A DNA stretch of 64,000 nucleotides from VMCP01 sp964527775 (GCA_964527775.1 CAZGQS010000005.1:81204-145203), one strand, 5' to 3'; shown: positions 50,049 through 59,652, counted from the first letter of the stretch. A program made the numbers and translations. Notes: generated by a model not told the origin, from the letters alone.

Positions 50049-50130
50049 GCCCAGGTGGTGAAATTGGTAAACACCCCGTCTGTTGATGGAAAAGACGAAA
50101 GTCTTGCAGGTTCGAATCCTGTCTTGGGAA
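50049..50130 (+). tRNA. Class II (leucine-type) tRNA-like gene with shortened anticodon loop
   Basis: The acceptor stem GCCCAGG (50049-50055) pairs with CTTGGGA (50123-50129) except for G-A at 1-72; the discriminator is A130. The D-arm is leucine-like (GTG stem, TTGGTA loop). The variable arm AAGAC-GAAA-GTCTT (50092-50105) and T-arm with TTCGAAT (50106-50122) are intact. The anticodon stem CCGTC/GATGG (50076-50080, 50085-50089) pairs fully with one G-U, but its loop is only TGTT, 4 bases instead of 7, so no normal anticodon can be assigned. CCA is not encoded. It may be a pseudogene or a non-decoding tRNA-like RNA. Confidence 0.65.
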
Positions 50131-50161
50131 CTAGTTTGTTTTATTCAATTCCGTTATTTCC

Positions 50162-50992
50162 ATGTCTAAAATAGGTGTCTTTGATAGCGGATATGGTGGA
50201 CTTACCATCCTCAAAGAGCTAAAATCAGCTCTGCCTCAATTTGATTTTGTGTATTTGGGAGATAACGCTCGAGCTCCATACGGCGATAGATCTTATGATG
50301 TTGTTCATGAATACACTTGGCAGTGCGTGAAATGGTTGTTTGAAAAAGACTGTGATTTGGTGATATTGGCATGCAATACTGCGTCAGCCAAAGCTTTAAG
50401 GGCCATCCAGCAAACTGATTTACCTGTTTATAATTTGAATGCTTCAAAACCTAAACGCGTATTGGGTGTCATTCGACCCACCACCGAAATAGTGGGAAAT
50501 ATTACCAAAACAAACAAGATTGGAATTGTAGGTACTCTTGGTACTGTCAAATCTGAATCGTACGTTATTGAGATTGAAAAGTTTTTCCCTGAGGTTAAGG
50601 TTTATCAAGAGGCATGTCCTATTTGGGTGCATCTCATTGAAAATGAACTTTTGGGACTAGATGGAACCGATTTTTTTGTAAAATACCATCTGGATAGATT
50701 GTTTGCTCAAGATTCGGAAATTGATACTTTGATACTCGCTTGTACTCATTATCCGTTACTTCTAGACTCCATTGAAAAGGTTGTTCCAAGTAAAGTTAAA
50801 GTGATGGCACAAGGAGAAATTATTGCTAAAAGTCTTGCAAATTATTTGGAACGGCATTCAGATTTTGCTCTGAACTTAAGTCAAAATTCAACGGTTCAGT
50901 TTTATACTTCGGAGGTGTACAAAAACTTCAATGCATTGGCTACCGTTTTTTACGGCTCAACGGTTGTGTCAAAACATGCCGATATTGCATAA
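50162..50992 (+). CDS. murI: Glutamate racemase MurI
   Basis: MurI makes D-glutamate for MurD. The 276-residue protein has the start G-V-F-D-S-G-Y-G-G-L-T-I-L, and the two catalytic cysteines in A-C-N-T-A-S-A (near residue 71) and A-C-T-H-Y-P-L-L (near residue 194). uvrC starts on the next base after its stop. Confidence 0.97.
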   Translation: MSKIGVFDSGYGGLTILKELKSALPQFDFVYLGDNARAPYGDRSYDVVHEYTWQCVKWLFEKDCDLVILACNTASAKALRAIQQTDLPVYNLNASKPKRVLGVIRPTTEIVGNITKTNKIGIVGTLGTVKSESYVIEIEKFFPEVKVYQEACPIWVHLIENELLGLDGTDFFVKYHLDRLFAQDSEIDTLILACTHYPLLLDSIEKVVPSKVKVMAQGEIIAKSLANYLERHSDFALNLSQNSTVQFYTSEVYKNFNALATVFYGSTVVSKHADIA

Positions 50993-52804
50993 ATGACCAG
51001 AGATCAGCTCAAATCTCAAATTAAAATGCTGCCCGAAAGCCCGGGTGTTTACAAGTATTTTGATAAAGAAGGAGTGATCATTTATGTAGGGAAAGCCAAA
51101 AATCTAAAGAGACGGGTAAATAGTTATTTCACCAAGAATCACGAAGATTTCAAAACGCACATACTGGTTTCCAAAATTCAATATTTGGAATATACCGTGG
51201 TGGATAGTGAGATGGATGCGCTCTTATTAGAGAACAGTCTCATCAAAGAATTTCAGCCCAAGTATAACATCAATCTTAAAGACGACAAAAGTTACCCGTT
51301 CATTAAGATTACAAAAGAATGCTATCCCAAGGTTTTTCCTATGAGAAACCCAGTGAAAGATGGTTCTGAGTATTTTGGTCCATATGCGAGTATTCGAGTA
51401 ATGAATACCGTTTTAGATCTATGTCAAAAGTTGTATCCAACCCGAAACTGTAATTTAAAGATGACTCCGCAAGGAGTGGAGGCAGGGAAATATCAGCTGT
51501 GCTTGGAATATCATATTGGAAATTGTAAAGCCCCTTGTGTTGGAAATCAAACCGAGGCCGAATACAATGAGAGCATCAGACAGATTAGACATATTTTAAA
51601 GGGAAATTTAACAGAAGTCAAAAATCACCTAAAAGATTTGATGATAGAATCAGCTTCTCGATTGGCGTTTGAAGAAGCTCAGAAGTATAAGGATAGACTC
51701 GATTTATTAGATAAGTATCAAAGTAGATCAACCATTGTTTCTCCTACAGTTGGTGATGTTGAAGTGTATTCCATATCCAGTACCGAGAAGTTAGCATTTG
51801 TAAATTTCTTGCGGGTACATCAGGGAATCATTGTTATCTCGAGGAACGTAGAAATACGTAAAAAATTGGAAGAATCCGACCAAGAGATTCTTTTACACGT
51901 CATAGGTGAAATGCGCAGCCATTACGGTGATGGCTGTCGTGAAATAATATGCCTTCAGCCCATTGAGTGGCCTGAACACCATGTGGTGGTTACTCAACCT
52001 AAGACAGGTGATAAGAGAAAATTGCTGGAATTATCGCACAAGAATGCCATGCTTTACAGGCAAGAAAAACTCAATCAGTACGAGAAGTTGAATCCAGCCA
52101 TTAGAGTAGATCGCTTGATGGAACAAATGCAACAAGACTTGCGTCTTAGAGAACAACCCCGACACATTGAGTGTTTCGATAATTCAAACTTTCAAGGAGC
52201 TTATCCAGTGAGTGCTTGTGTTGTTTTTAGGGATGGGAAGCCAGCAAAGAACGACTACAGACATTTTAACGTAAAAACAGTTGAAGGCCCGAATGACTTT
52301 GCAACCATGAAGGAAGCTCTTACTCGCAGATATTCCCGATTGCTTGAGGAAGGGAAGCCTTTGCCGCAACTCATTGTGGTAGACGGTGGAAAAGGACAAT
52401 TGTCTGCGGCTGTAGAAGCACTTAAAGAGTTGAAGATTTATACTAAATTAGCGATTGTAGGCATTGCAAAGAGGTTAGAAGAGATCTATTATCCCAATGA
52501 TCCACTGCCTTTATATATTGATAAGAAATCGGAAACTTTGAAGGTCATACAACACATGCGCGACGAAGCGCACCGATTTGGAATAACCCATCACAGGCAG
52601 CGGCGAGATAAAGGAACGTTAAAGACATCGCTGACGGATATACCAGGTATAGGTCCGGCCAAGGCGAAGATGTTGCTTAAGGAGTTCAAAAGTATAACGA
52701 GAATAAAAGAGGCATCGGTTGATACGCTTTCGCCAGTAGTAGGAAAGGCGGCCGCTGAAATAATTGTTGAATACTATTTAAAAGGGTCAACAGATGGAGA
52801 ATAA
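50993..52804 (+). CDS. uvrC: Excinuclease ABC subunit C (UvrC)
   Basis: UvrC makes the two incisions in nucleotide excision repair. The 603-residue protein has the N-terminal GIY-YIG nuclease (G-V-Y-K-Y-F ... V-I-I-Y-V-G-K-A-K-N-L), a cysteine cluster near 155-180 (C-N ... C-L-E-Y ... C-K-A-P-C), a UVR segment (F-E-E-A-Q-K-Y-K-D-R), the RNase H-like nuclease domain (I-E-C-F-D-N-S-N-F-Q-G; V-V-D-G-G-K-G-Q-L) and C-terminal helix-hairpin-helix repeats (I-P-G-I-G-P-A-K-A). It overlaps the pabB-like gene by 11 bases. Confidence 0.97.
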   Translation: MTRDQLKSQIKMLPESPGVYKYFDKEGVIIYVGKAKNLKRRVNSYFTKNHEDFKTHILVSKIQYLEYTVVDSEMDALLLENSLIKEFQPKYNINLKDDKSYPFIKITKECYPKVFPMRNPVKDGSEYFGPYASIRVMNTVLDLCQKLYPTRNCNLKMTPQGVEAGKYQLCLEYHIGNCKAPCVGNQTEAEYNESIRQIRHILKGNLTEVKNHLKDLMIESASRLAFEEAQKYKDRLDLLDKYQSRSTIVSPTVGDVEVYSISSTEKLAFVNFLRVHQGIIVISRNVEIRKKLEESDQEILLHVIGEMRSHYGDGCREIICLQPIEWPEHHVVVTQPKTGDKRKLLELSHKNAMLYRQEKLNQYEKLNPAIRVDRLMEQMQQDLRLREQPRHIECFDNSNFQGAYPVSACVVFRDGKPAKNDYRHFNVKTVEGPNDFATMKEALTRRYSRLLEEGKPLPQLIVVDGGKGQLSAAVEALKELKIYTKLAIVGIAKRLEEIYYPNDPLPLYIDKKSETLKVIQHMRDEAHRFGITHHRQRRDKGTLKTSLTDIPGIGPAKAKMLLKEFKSITRIKEASVDTLSPVVGKAAAEIIVEYYLKGSTDGE

Positions 52805-53972
52805 AGTATCAGTTTGGGAATTGCTTCAAAGGTCTAGGAATTTTAATCATGCCGCTTTATTGATTAGCAACAATAGGCAGGATAAACACAGCAAGTACGA
52901 GTTGATTTGGGGAGCGGGAACCAAACAGATATTTTCGGAACCCAGTGAGTTAGAAGGTTTCCGAGGATGGGCTTTGGGCAGAATTAACTATGCCTTTAAA
53001 AGCCAAAAGTATTTTAGAGTAACCCAGCAAAAGTCATCTGAATCTAAGCCAGGCCATTTTGAGTTTTTTGAACCCGAAGAATGGGTGGTTGTGCCAAGTT
53101 TGCAAAAAAACCAGGTTGATTATTCAAGAGAGTCTATCATTGAAAGCCAAATACCCATTGAATTTCATTGTGCCACAACCCAAGCTAAGTATCTTGAAAC
53201 CGTAGAACAAATTAAAGAGTGCATAAAAAACGGGGTCTTTTATGAGATGAATTACTGCATACAGTATTTCACAGAGTTGAATATTGATCCATATGATTGG
53301 TTTTTTAGGCTGAATGAAGCGGCTCCAAGTCCCTTTGCTGCGTTCTACAAGAGCAATGGAATGTATACTTTTTGTGCAAGCCCTGAGCGTTTTTTGCAAA
53401 AAACGGGAGGTCAGTTATTAAGTCAACCCATCAAAGGTACGCGCAAAAGAAATCCCCAGAGAGACCAAGAAGACAGAGAGGAGCTCAGAAATCATATCAA
53501 AGATAGGGCCGAGAACGTGATGATAGTTGACTTGGTGAGAAATGATTTATCGATGGTTTCGAAGGTGGGAACGGTTGAAGTTCTTGAGTTGTGTGAGATT
53601 TACACCTTTAGCCACGTGCATCAAATGATTTCAACCGTGGTATCAGAGGTTGAAGTGGGAATGGGTTTTGGTGATATTTTAGAAGCGACTTTTCCCATGG
53701 GAAGTATGACTGGGGCCCCTAAAATTGAGGTGATGAAACACATTGATGCCCTAGAAGATTTTACCCGCACGGGCTACAGCGGAAGTATAGGATATTGGCA
53801 CAACGGAGACTTTGATCTCAACGTAGTTATTCGCGGTTATGAATATTCAGGCAATAAACTCAGTTATTCAGTAGGTGGAGCCATTACTTTTGACAGTATA
53901 GCCCAACAAGAGTGGGATGAGTGCCAAACAAAGGCTAGCACCGTGAGAAGCGTTTATGCTTCGAATTTGTAA
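52794..53972 (+). CDS. Chorismate-binding enzyme, aminodeoxychorismate synthase component I (PabB-like)
   Basis: The 392-residue protein matches the TrpE/PabB/menaquinone chorismate-binding fold: F-Y-E-M-N-Y-C (near residue 150), P-I-K-G-T-R-K-R (near 212), N-V-M-I-V-D-L-V-R-N-D-L and S-M-T-G-A-P-K (near 305). The P-I-K-G-T form favours PabB, the synthase for 4-amino-4-deoxychorismate used in folate synthesis, over isochorismate synthases. It lacks a long N-terminal domain. No pabA or pabC is adjacent. Its end overlaps the convergent response-regulator gene by 19 bases. Confidence 0.85.
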   Translation: MENKVSVWELLQRSRNFNHAALLISNNRQDKHSKYELIWGAGTKQIFSEPSELEGFRGWALGRINYAFKSQKYFRVTQQKSSESKPGHFEFFEPEEWVVVPSLQKNQVDYSRESIIESQIPIEFHCATTQAKYLETVEQIKECIKNGVFYEMNYCIQYFTELNIDPYDWFFRLNEAAPSPFAAFYKSNGMYTFCASPERFLQKTGGQLLSQPIKGTRKRNPQRDQEDREELRNHIKDRAENVMIVDLVRNDLSMVSKVGTVEVLELCEIYTFSHVHQMISTVVSEVEVGMGFGDILEATFPMGSMTGAPKIEVMKHIDALEDFTRTGYSGSIGYWHNGDFDLNVVIRGYEYSGNKLSYSVGGAITFDSIAQQEWDECQTKASTVRSVYASNL

Positions 53973-54640
53973 CCTACACCTTTAACGGTGAAGATAAAAC
54001 GGTCGTCTAGTTTTTCGCGAATTTTACGCACGTGCACATCTATGGTTCTATCTACAACTAGAACTTCGTTTCCCCAAACGTTTTCAAGAATTTCATCTCT
54101 GGAAAATACTCTGCCTGGTTTTGAAGCTAAAAATGAAAGAAGTTCAAATTCTTTTCTTGGGAATTGAAGTGAATTTCCTTGATACACTACCATAAAACGC
54201 TCGCGGTCAATGATCAAATCACCAAATTCCAACTTTATTTGGGGTGTTTCAACGGTACCCGTATTTCTTCTGAGTATGGCTTTTATTCTGCTGGTGAGCA
54301 CTCTGGTGCGAATGGGTTTAGCTATGTAATCATCAGCCCCTGCTTCGAAACCAGCAAGTTCAGCAAATTCTTCGCTGCGTGCAGTTAAAAATATAATGGG
54401 AATCTGTTGGGTTGCAGGATCTTCTTTAAGCTGTCTGCAAGCCTCCATGCCGTCCATGACTGGCATCATGACATCCATGAGAATGAGGTCAGGTAGGACT
54501 TTAGCCGTTTTTTCAATGGCTTGTTGTCCGTTAACGGCGATGTGAACCTCGTAGCCTTCTTTATTGAGGGCGTGTCTAATCAACTCGAGAATGTCCTGTT
54601 CGTCGTCAACAATTAAAATTTTAGAAGACTTCTTAATCAT
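53954..54640 (-). CDS. OmpR/PhoB-family response regulator
   Basis: The 228-residue protein has a receiver domain with acidic pair D12/D13, phospho-acceptor D56 (L-M-D-V-M-M-P), T86 and K108 (Y-I-A-K-P-I), then a winged-helix DNA-binding domain (about 130-226) with R-K-E-F-E-L-L and V-D-R-T-I-D-V-H-V-R-K-I-R-E-K-L. No sensor kinase lies beside it, so it is an orphan in this window. PhoB-like and other cell-envelope regulators share this form; the signal cannot be told. Confidence 0.92.
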   Translation of the reverse strand: MIKKSSKILIVDDEQDILELIRHALNKEGYEVHIAVNGQQAIEKTAKVLPDLILMDVMMPVMDGMEACRQLKEDPATQQIPIIFLTARSEEFAELAGFEAGADDYIAKPIRTRVLTSRIKAILRRNTGTVETPQIKLEFGDLIIDRERFMVVYQGNSLQFPRKEFELLSFLASKPGRVFSRDEILENVWGNEVLVVDRTIDVHVRKIREKLDDRFIFTVKGVGYKFEA

Positions 54641-54688
54641 GACATTACAAATTAATCTTCTAAAATTAACGAGAATGTTACGCCAATG

Positions 54689-55909
54689 TTAATTGGTTGT
54701 TGTTTTTTCGAGTAATTCAGCTAGCTTATCTTCTAATTGTTCGCCTCTCAGTCCTTTAGCAATAATTCTACCTTCGCGATCCAATAAAATGGTTTGTGGA
54801 ATAGAATGAACTTGATACAATTGCGCTGCACTGCTTTGCCAACCCATTAAATCACTTACGTGCAACCAATCTAATTGATCGGCGGCAATAGCCCCTTTCC
54901 AGCGGCTCGCATCATTGTCAAGAGATACCCCATAAATTTCGAATCCTTTTTCTTTGAATCTTTGATAGACTCTACGCACATTGGGATTTTCTCTTCTGCA
55001 AGGACCGCACCAGCTTGCCCAAAAGTCAATAAGCACCACTTTCCCTCTTAAGCTGCTCAATTTAATGATGTTTCCTTCTGGGGATTTTAGTTGGATATCA
55101 GGGGCAATAGCGCCATCCATTAAGGATGCTTCTTTGGTGAATTTATTTTCGATCTCTTGGGTGTATTTTGAATTGGGATCAGCAGCTTTAGCACAATTTA
55201 CCGCATGCTGCATTAGTTTGTAATCTGGAGCTTGAATGGCACCATAACTTATAGCGAAGTATGGAATGAACCCTTTGGTTTGGTTGAGAGCCGTATTCTT
55301 CACGAAATCATCTCTTTCCTGCATCAATTTGGCATACTGGTAACGCAATTCTTCTGCTTTTTTAGCGCCTTCTTCATTTTGTGTGAGCCCTTGAGCCGTT
55401 CTTTCTAGTGCCGCAACTTCTTTTGCAAACGATTGATTCATATTGATCAATGTTTTCAATATTTTACTGTCTTCTAATTCATTTCCTTCAATGGTATAAT
55501 CCACAAAAGAACCAACTAAAGATAGATTGATACTTAATTTAGATTTGTTGTCTAAGGCCAAATAAACACTGCTTTGAGGCCCCATTTGAAGTTGACAGAA
55601 AATTTGTTCTTTGGTGTTGCCTGTGAGCTTGAATCTACCGGCTTTATCTGTTCTGCAACTATCTATAAAAACCAATTTTGATGGGGTCAACTCCCACAAT
55701 ATGAGTAAATGTTCAGGAGAATTTTTAATGGATCCTGTAATTGAAAATCCATTATCTACTTTTTCTAAGGTGGTTTTATTAGGTGTTACAAGATCTAACA
55801 TCCATTGGTTGATGTCAGATTTTATCTCATTGGCTTCTAGTTTGTTGCAGCTACTTATCGCAAAAGAGAAGGCCACAATTGCCGTTAAGCGGAACATAGA
55901 TTTCAGCAT
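54689..55909 (-). CDS. TlpA-like thioredoxin-domain lipoprotein
   Basis: I start at 55909 (MLKSMFRLTAIV, 406 residues) because the open frame upstream begins inside a perfect -7 promoter box. The signal peptide ends in a lipobox (A-I-S-S-C, C21). An N-terminal DUF4369-type domain covers about 25-150 and a thioredoxin-fold domain about 270-400 with W-C-G-P-C (C301, C304). Such proteins act as periplasmic thiol:disulfide oxidoreductases, for instance in cytochrome c maturation; the partner is unknown here. Confidence 0.88.
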   Translation of the reverse strand: MLKSMFRLTAIVAFSFAISSCNKLEANEIKSDINQWMLDLVTPNKTTLEKVDNGFSITGSIKNSPEHLLILWELTPSKLVFIDSCRTDKAGRFKLTGNTKEQIFCQLQMGPQSSVYLALDNKSKLSINLSLVGSFVDYTIEGNELEDSKILKTLINMNQSFAKEVAALERTAQGLTQNEEGAKKAEELRYQYAKLMQERDDFVKNTALNQTKGFIPYFAISYGAIQAPDYKLMQHAVNCAKAADPNSKYTQEIENKFTKEASLMDGAIAPDIQLKSPEGNIIKLSSLRGKVVLIDFWASWCGPCRRENPNVRRVYQRFKEKGFEIYGVSLDNDASRWKGAIAADQLDWLHVSDLMGWQSSAAQLYQVHSIPQTILLDREGRIIAKGLRGEQLEDKLAELLEKTTTN

Positions 55910-55915
55910 AGAAAT

Positions 55916-55923
55916 CAAAGATA
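55916..55923 (-). promoter_or_regulatory. -7 promoter box before the TlpA-like gene
   Basis: Minus-strand TATCTTTG, a perfect match, ending 6 bases before the ATG at 55909. No good -33 box is visible. Confidence 0.45.
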
Positions 55924-55969
55924 CAACAAAGACCTAAAAAGTTGCTTTGAAATAGGTAAAAGGATGTTT

Positions 55970-56638
55970 TTACAAGACGATTTGATCTTGAACAGATTTT
56001 GGATGGGTGGCGTTTTCAACGCAATAATCACCAATTTTGGTGCGCCTTAGATTGGTTAAGTACGCTCCTGAATTTAGGGCTATTCCATAGTCGCGAGCCA
56101 GAGATCGGATATAGGTACCCTTGCCGCATTTAACCCTAAAGTCTACTTGTGGCAATTCAATTCGGGTCAGTTCAAATTCGTAGATGGTGATAATCTTACT
56201 TTTGATTTCAGCGCTGCCGCCTTTTCTTGCAATTTCATACGCTCTTTGTCCGTCAATTTTCACGGCCGAAAACAAAGGTGGCGTTTGCTCAATCTCTCCA
56301 ATAAACTGCTTTAGAGTTTCTTGCAACAAATCAGGAGTGATGTGTTCTGTAGGAAAATGAGCATCGGTTTCGGTTTCAAGGTCAAAACTCGGTGTAGTTT
56401 CTCCTAAAACAAATGTGCCTGTATATTCTTTGGGTTGGGCTTGTATTTCCTCGATGGATTTGGTCATTTTGCCAGTACACATGATGAGTAAGCCCGTTGC
56501 CAAGGGGTCTAATGTGCCGGCATGTCCAATTTTCTTGGACTTTAGTTCGTATTTTACCTTTTTTACCGCTTGGAAGGATGACCACCCGAAGGGTTTGTCT
56601 ATCAAAATAACTCGGGCAGGTTCTGGGATGTTCGACAC
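55970..56638 (-). CDS. truB: tRNA pseudouridine(55) synthase TruB
   Basis: TruB converts U55 in the T-loop of tRNAs to pseudouridine. The 222-residue protein has the catalytic aspartate D44 in G-H-A-G-T-L-D-P-L-A-T-G and the later block K-C-G-K-G-T-Y-I-R-S-L-A-R-D. It lacks a C-terminal PUA domain, a normal short form in this phylum. It lies two bases after the T9SS gene stop on the same strand. Confidence 0.96.
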   Translation of the reverse strand: MSNIPEPARVILIDKPFGWSSFQAVKKVKYELKSKKIGHAGTLDPLATGLLIMCTGKMTKSIEEIQAQPKEYTGTFVLGETTPSFDLETETDAHFPTEHITPDLLQETLKQFIGEIEQTPPLFSAVKIDGQRAYEIARKGGSAEIKSKIITIYEFELTRIELPQVDFRVKCGKGTYIRSLARDYGIALNSGAYLTNLRRTKIGDYCVENATHPKSVQDQIVL

Positions 56639-56640
56639 GC

Positions 56641-58617
56641 TTATTCTATGATGATTTTTTGAGTGTGAATTGATTCTTTCTTGGGATGTTTGATGCGCTC
56701 TAAATTGTCAATGGGTGTATTTGAATATAAATTCAACACGTAAACACCAGGACTTAAATTGTGCGTATGCAGTCTATAAATGTTTGTACCAGTCACAGGA
56801 GTGAATACAAATGAATGTTGACCGTGATCATTGGTTGAAGATGCTCCTGAAATCTTGGTCAATACCCCTTGCATGGTTTCATTGCGTTGTCCTTTCCATT
56901 CAATGTTCACAATACCGTTATTTGAGGGCACAGGAAATATTCTCACTTGGGCAATGGGTTGTTTCCAAACGCTATCGGCAATTTTAATTCTAGAAATGAA
57001 AGAACTCATAGCATTATTTCTACCATAACTTCCTACGGTATAAAAAACTCCAGGTTCATTGAATTTCCATTGAATGCCTTCATAGTCACCCCATCTTTGC
57101 ATATCAGGTTCAATTCCGAAGTAAGCAATGCGGGTTTGTCCTTCTTTGATTTTTAGAAATTCAGAATATTCACCATATCTATTTTGATAAATTACACCCA
57201 TGCCAGGCATGTGGTATTGCGAAGTGTAAACTGCTGTGGTAATGGTACTCGGGTCGCCGTTTCGGTCGCTTACAAAAGCCATAGCAGGGTATGCAAATTC
57301 CAATGAATCGTGAGTGATTAGGTGTGAACGGATGTCTGCGTCCCAAGAAAAGCTACTCACAAAATTGGGTTTTTTGAGATACACATGCGAATGCATCAAA
57401 TGGGCTTGTCTAGTGTCAAAATTCATGGAATTTTGCATGAATTGTATGTGGTCACCGTCTCTGATTGCGGTCAATACACGAGTATCATTGGTGCGAAGTC
57501 TGTATTTGAAGCCCGTATCTGGTTGCAGCGCGTTTGGTGGAAAGCCATAAAATTGGGTGGTTTTTAGCGCTAATAACTCATGAGAAGCCATTCCACTGGC
57601 TTGAGTGTTGGTGATTTTATGGATGTAAACGGTGTCGTTTTTCTCGGAAACAGACTTTACACTAACAAAATAATTATCTGTGCCGTCAGGCATTGGTCCG
57701 TTTTGTGCAGGACAAATGTTTCGAACAATGATGCCGTTGTGTTTGATGTTGGTATATACATTCTTTCTGAGCGGTAATCCTTCGTAACCATCTGATTTTC
57801 GAAGTTGCCAAATGAGAGATTCTCTGAAACCCTCTTCCCAACTGGCACCGTTCCCTAGGAGGTTGACGGTAAAAAAGAAGTCTTCTTTGGTCTGAGAAAC
57901 AATGGGGTAATCACTCCAAACACTATCGCCCACTGGGTTGCCCGTAACCATATACACGTTCCATGGTTTTAATGGGTCACCGGCGCTAGAAAAGCCAACA
58001 ACAATAAAGCTGGTTTTGTCAGTGGTGCCGTGCATATAAAGCACAATGAAGCGGTCTTCGTAGGGGTCGTAAACCACTCTTGGGTCATAAATTCTATCAA
58101 GTGTGGGTATATTATCTACTTTGTTATTTGTGTTTGGATAGAACTGAAGTGACCATGATTTAATTACCTTGCCAGTGTCATTGTGAACCCTAATGGTGGT
58201 GTTCATCACCGAAATAATTTGGCCGTTATTGGCCACTGCAATATGATTGTCGTTTGGGGTGCCGGTGCCCAGGAATCCGTTGATGTTTTTTTGGATTTCA
58301 GGATTCAATGAAACAGGATTGGCAGGCGAAGAGCCATATACACCGCGTTTTTTGATGTTGTTTGATTTTAAAAATGCCGTTCTTTCATCGTTTACTTTTT
58401 TTGCCGTGGACGCTTTAATTCCACCAGGAAGAGGCATTTCTCTTGATTTTTCGGTCAAGGGTTCTATCCATAAATTGGGGACAGAGTCAGGATAAAAAAT
58501 ATTGTGCCTAGGTGTAATTATGTCACGGAAAATCTTCGTTTCTGAGGATTGAGCGTTCAAAGATGAAGTACTTAAGCTTAAACAAAGACTGATAATTGCA
58601 AAGTAATTTGATTTCAT
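56641..58617 (-). CDS. Secreted protein with T9SS-type C-terminal domain
   Basis: I start at 58617 (MKSNYFAIISLCLSL, 658 residues), which gives a compact signal peptide cleaved near S-L-N-A-Q; an ATG five codons upstream is possible. The long central region (about 100-540) reads as a strand-rich secreted domain with many aromatic residues and no motif I recognise. The last 90 residues (from R-I-F-P-V-P-S-N-N) have the P-V-P-S start and the Y-V-L-N-L-Y segment of a T9SS sorting domain, ending I-H-T-Q-K-I-I-I-E. Function unknown. Confidence 0.82.
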   Translation of the reverse strand: MKSNYFAIISLCLSLSTSSLNAQSSETKIFRDIITPRHNIFYPDSVPNLWIEPLTEKSREMPLPGGIKASTAKKVNDERTAFLKSNNIKKRGVYGSSPANPVSLNPEIQKNINGFLGTGTPNDNHIAVANNGQIISVMNTTIRVHNDTGKVIKSWSLQFYPNTNNKVDNIPTLDRIYDPRVVYDPYEDRFIVLYMHGTTDKTSFIVVGFSSAGDPLKPWNVYMVTGNPVGDSVWSDYPIVSQTKEDFFFTVNLLGNGASWEEGFRESLIWQLRKSDGYEGLPLRKNVYTNIKHNGIIVRNICPAQNGPMPDGTDNYFVSVKSVSEKNDTVYIHKITNTQASGMASHELLALKTTQFYGFPPNALQPDTGFKYRLRTNDTRVLTAIRDGDHIQFMQNSMNFDTRQAHLMHSHVYLKKPNFVSSFSWDADIRSHLITHDSLEFAYPAMAFVSDRNGDPSTITTAVYTSQYHMPGMGVIYQNRYGEYSEFLKIKEGQTRIAYFGIEPDMQRWGDYEGIQWKFNEPGVFYTVGSYGRNNAMSSFISRIKIADSVWKQPIAQVRIFPVPSNNGIVNIEWKGQRNETMQGVLTKISGASSTNDHGQHSFVFTPVTGTNIYRLHTHNLSPGVYVLNLYSNTPIDNLERIKHPKKESIHTQKIIIE

Positions 58618-58638
58618 AGGCTTATGATTCATACGAAT

Positions 58639-59652
58639 TTACCAAATATTCACTTCGAATTCTAGGTGAACGTTGAATTTATTTGCAATATCGGTTTGGA
58701 TTTCAGTAGCAAGTTGTTGAATTTCTGATCCTTTTCCGCCCCCATAATGAACGAGAACAAGGGCTTGTTTTTCATGAACACCCACATGCGACCTTTTGTG
58801 ACCTTTCCAACCTGATTTTTCAATGAGCCATGCAGCAGGGATTTTTACCCATTCGTCTGAAACGGGGAATATTTTTAAGTCTGGGTGATTTGCTTGGATT
58901 TTTTCTGCAAGTGATTTTTCAATGACTGGATTTTTGAAAAACGAGCCAGAGTTTCCCAAAATAGCTGGATCAGGTAGTTTAGATTTTCTTATTTCAATTA
59001 CAGCATCGCTTACCTCTTTAATGGTGGGATTTGTGATGTTTTTTTGAATCAATGTATTTTGAATATCGCCGTATTGGGTATTGATTTTTGCAGTTTTACT
59101 TAGTTTTAAAGTAACTGATGTGATAATGTATTTCCCCTTGCCTTGTTGTTTGAAAAAACTATCTCTGTATCCAAATTGGCATTGTTGGAGGTTGAAATTT
59201 TCAAAATTTCCTGTATGAATGTTGTATGCTGATAGTGCGTGGAACACGTCTTTTAGCTCGGTGCCGTATGCGCCAATATTTTGGATGGGTGCAGCACCAA
59301 TACAGCCTGGAATAAGGCTCATGTTTTCAATTCCATAAAATTGATTTTCAACGCAATACAATACTGATTCGTGCCAATTCTCACCGGCTCCAAATTCTAT
59401 ACATACATACTCGTCGGTTTCCTCTTTTTTGGCAATTCCAGGTATTCTAATGAGTAAAATCGGCTCTTGAATGTTTTGAGTGAGGAGCAAATTTGAACCG
59501 CCACTAATTACTCTAAAGGGAGATTTGAAAAAGCCATTTTCATAGAGGTTTACGAGTTGTTCTTTGTTCTCAATTTTGATTAGTTCAGTTGCTTGAACAT
59601 CAAACCCAAAAGTATTGTAGGGTAACAATGAGGTATTTACTTCTGAAAGCAC
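58639..59652 (-). CDS. murB: UDP-N-acetylenolpyruvoylglucosamine reductase MurB (type I)
   Basis: MurB reduces enolpyruvyl-UDP-GlcNAc to UDP-MurNAc with NADPH and FAD. The 337-residue protein has the FAD-binding G-G-G-S-N-L-L near residue 50 (as S-G-G-S-N-L-L-L), the I-P-G-C-I-G-A-A-P-I-Q-N-I-G-A-Y-G block near residue 115, and G-N-S-G-S-F-F-K-N-P with the catalytic serine near residue 240. Length and the Y-loop region (F-G-Y-R-D-S-F-F-K) fit the E. coli-like type I form. It is outside the dcw cluster. Confidence 0.96.
   Translation of the reverse strand: MLSEVNTSLLPYNTFGFDVQATELIKIENKEQLVNLYENGFFKSPFRVISGGSNLLLTQNIQEPILLIRIPGIAKKEETDEYVCIEFGAGENWHESVLYCVENQFYGIENMSLIPGCIGAAPIQNIGAYGTELKDVFHALSAYNIHTGNFENFNLQQCQFGYRDSFFKQQGKGKYIITSVTLKLSKTAKINTQYGDIQNTLIQKNITNPTIKEVSDAVIEIRKSKLPDPAILGNSGSFFKNPVIEKSLAEKIQANHPDLKIFPVSDEWVKIPAAWLIEKSGWKGHKRSHVGVHEKQALVLVHYGGGKGSEIQQLATEIQTDIANKFNVHLEFEVNIW

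Noticed and set aside
50080..50086. Asparagine anticodon loop CTGTTGA in the tRNA-like gene
   Set aside because: Using this 7-base loop leaves the flanking bases unpaired, while CCGTC/GATGG with a 4-base loop pairs fully and matches leucine-type tRNA architecture.
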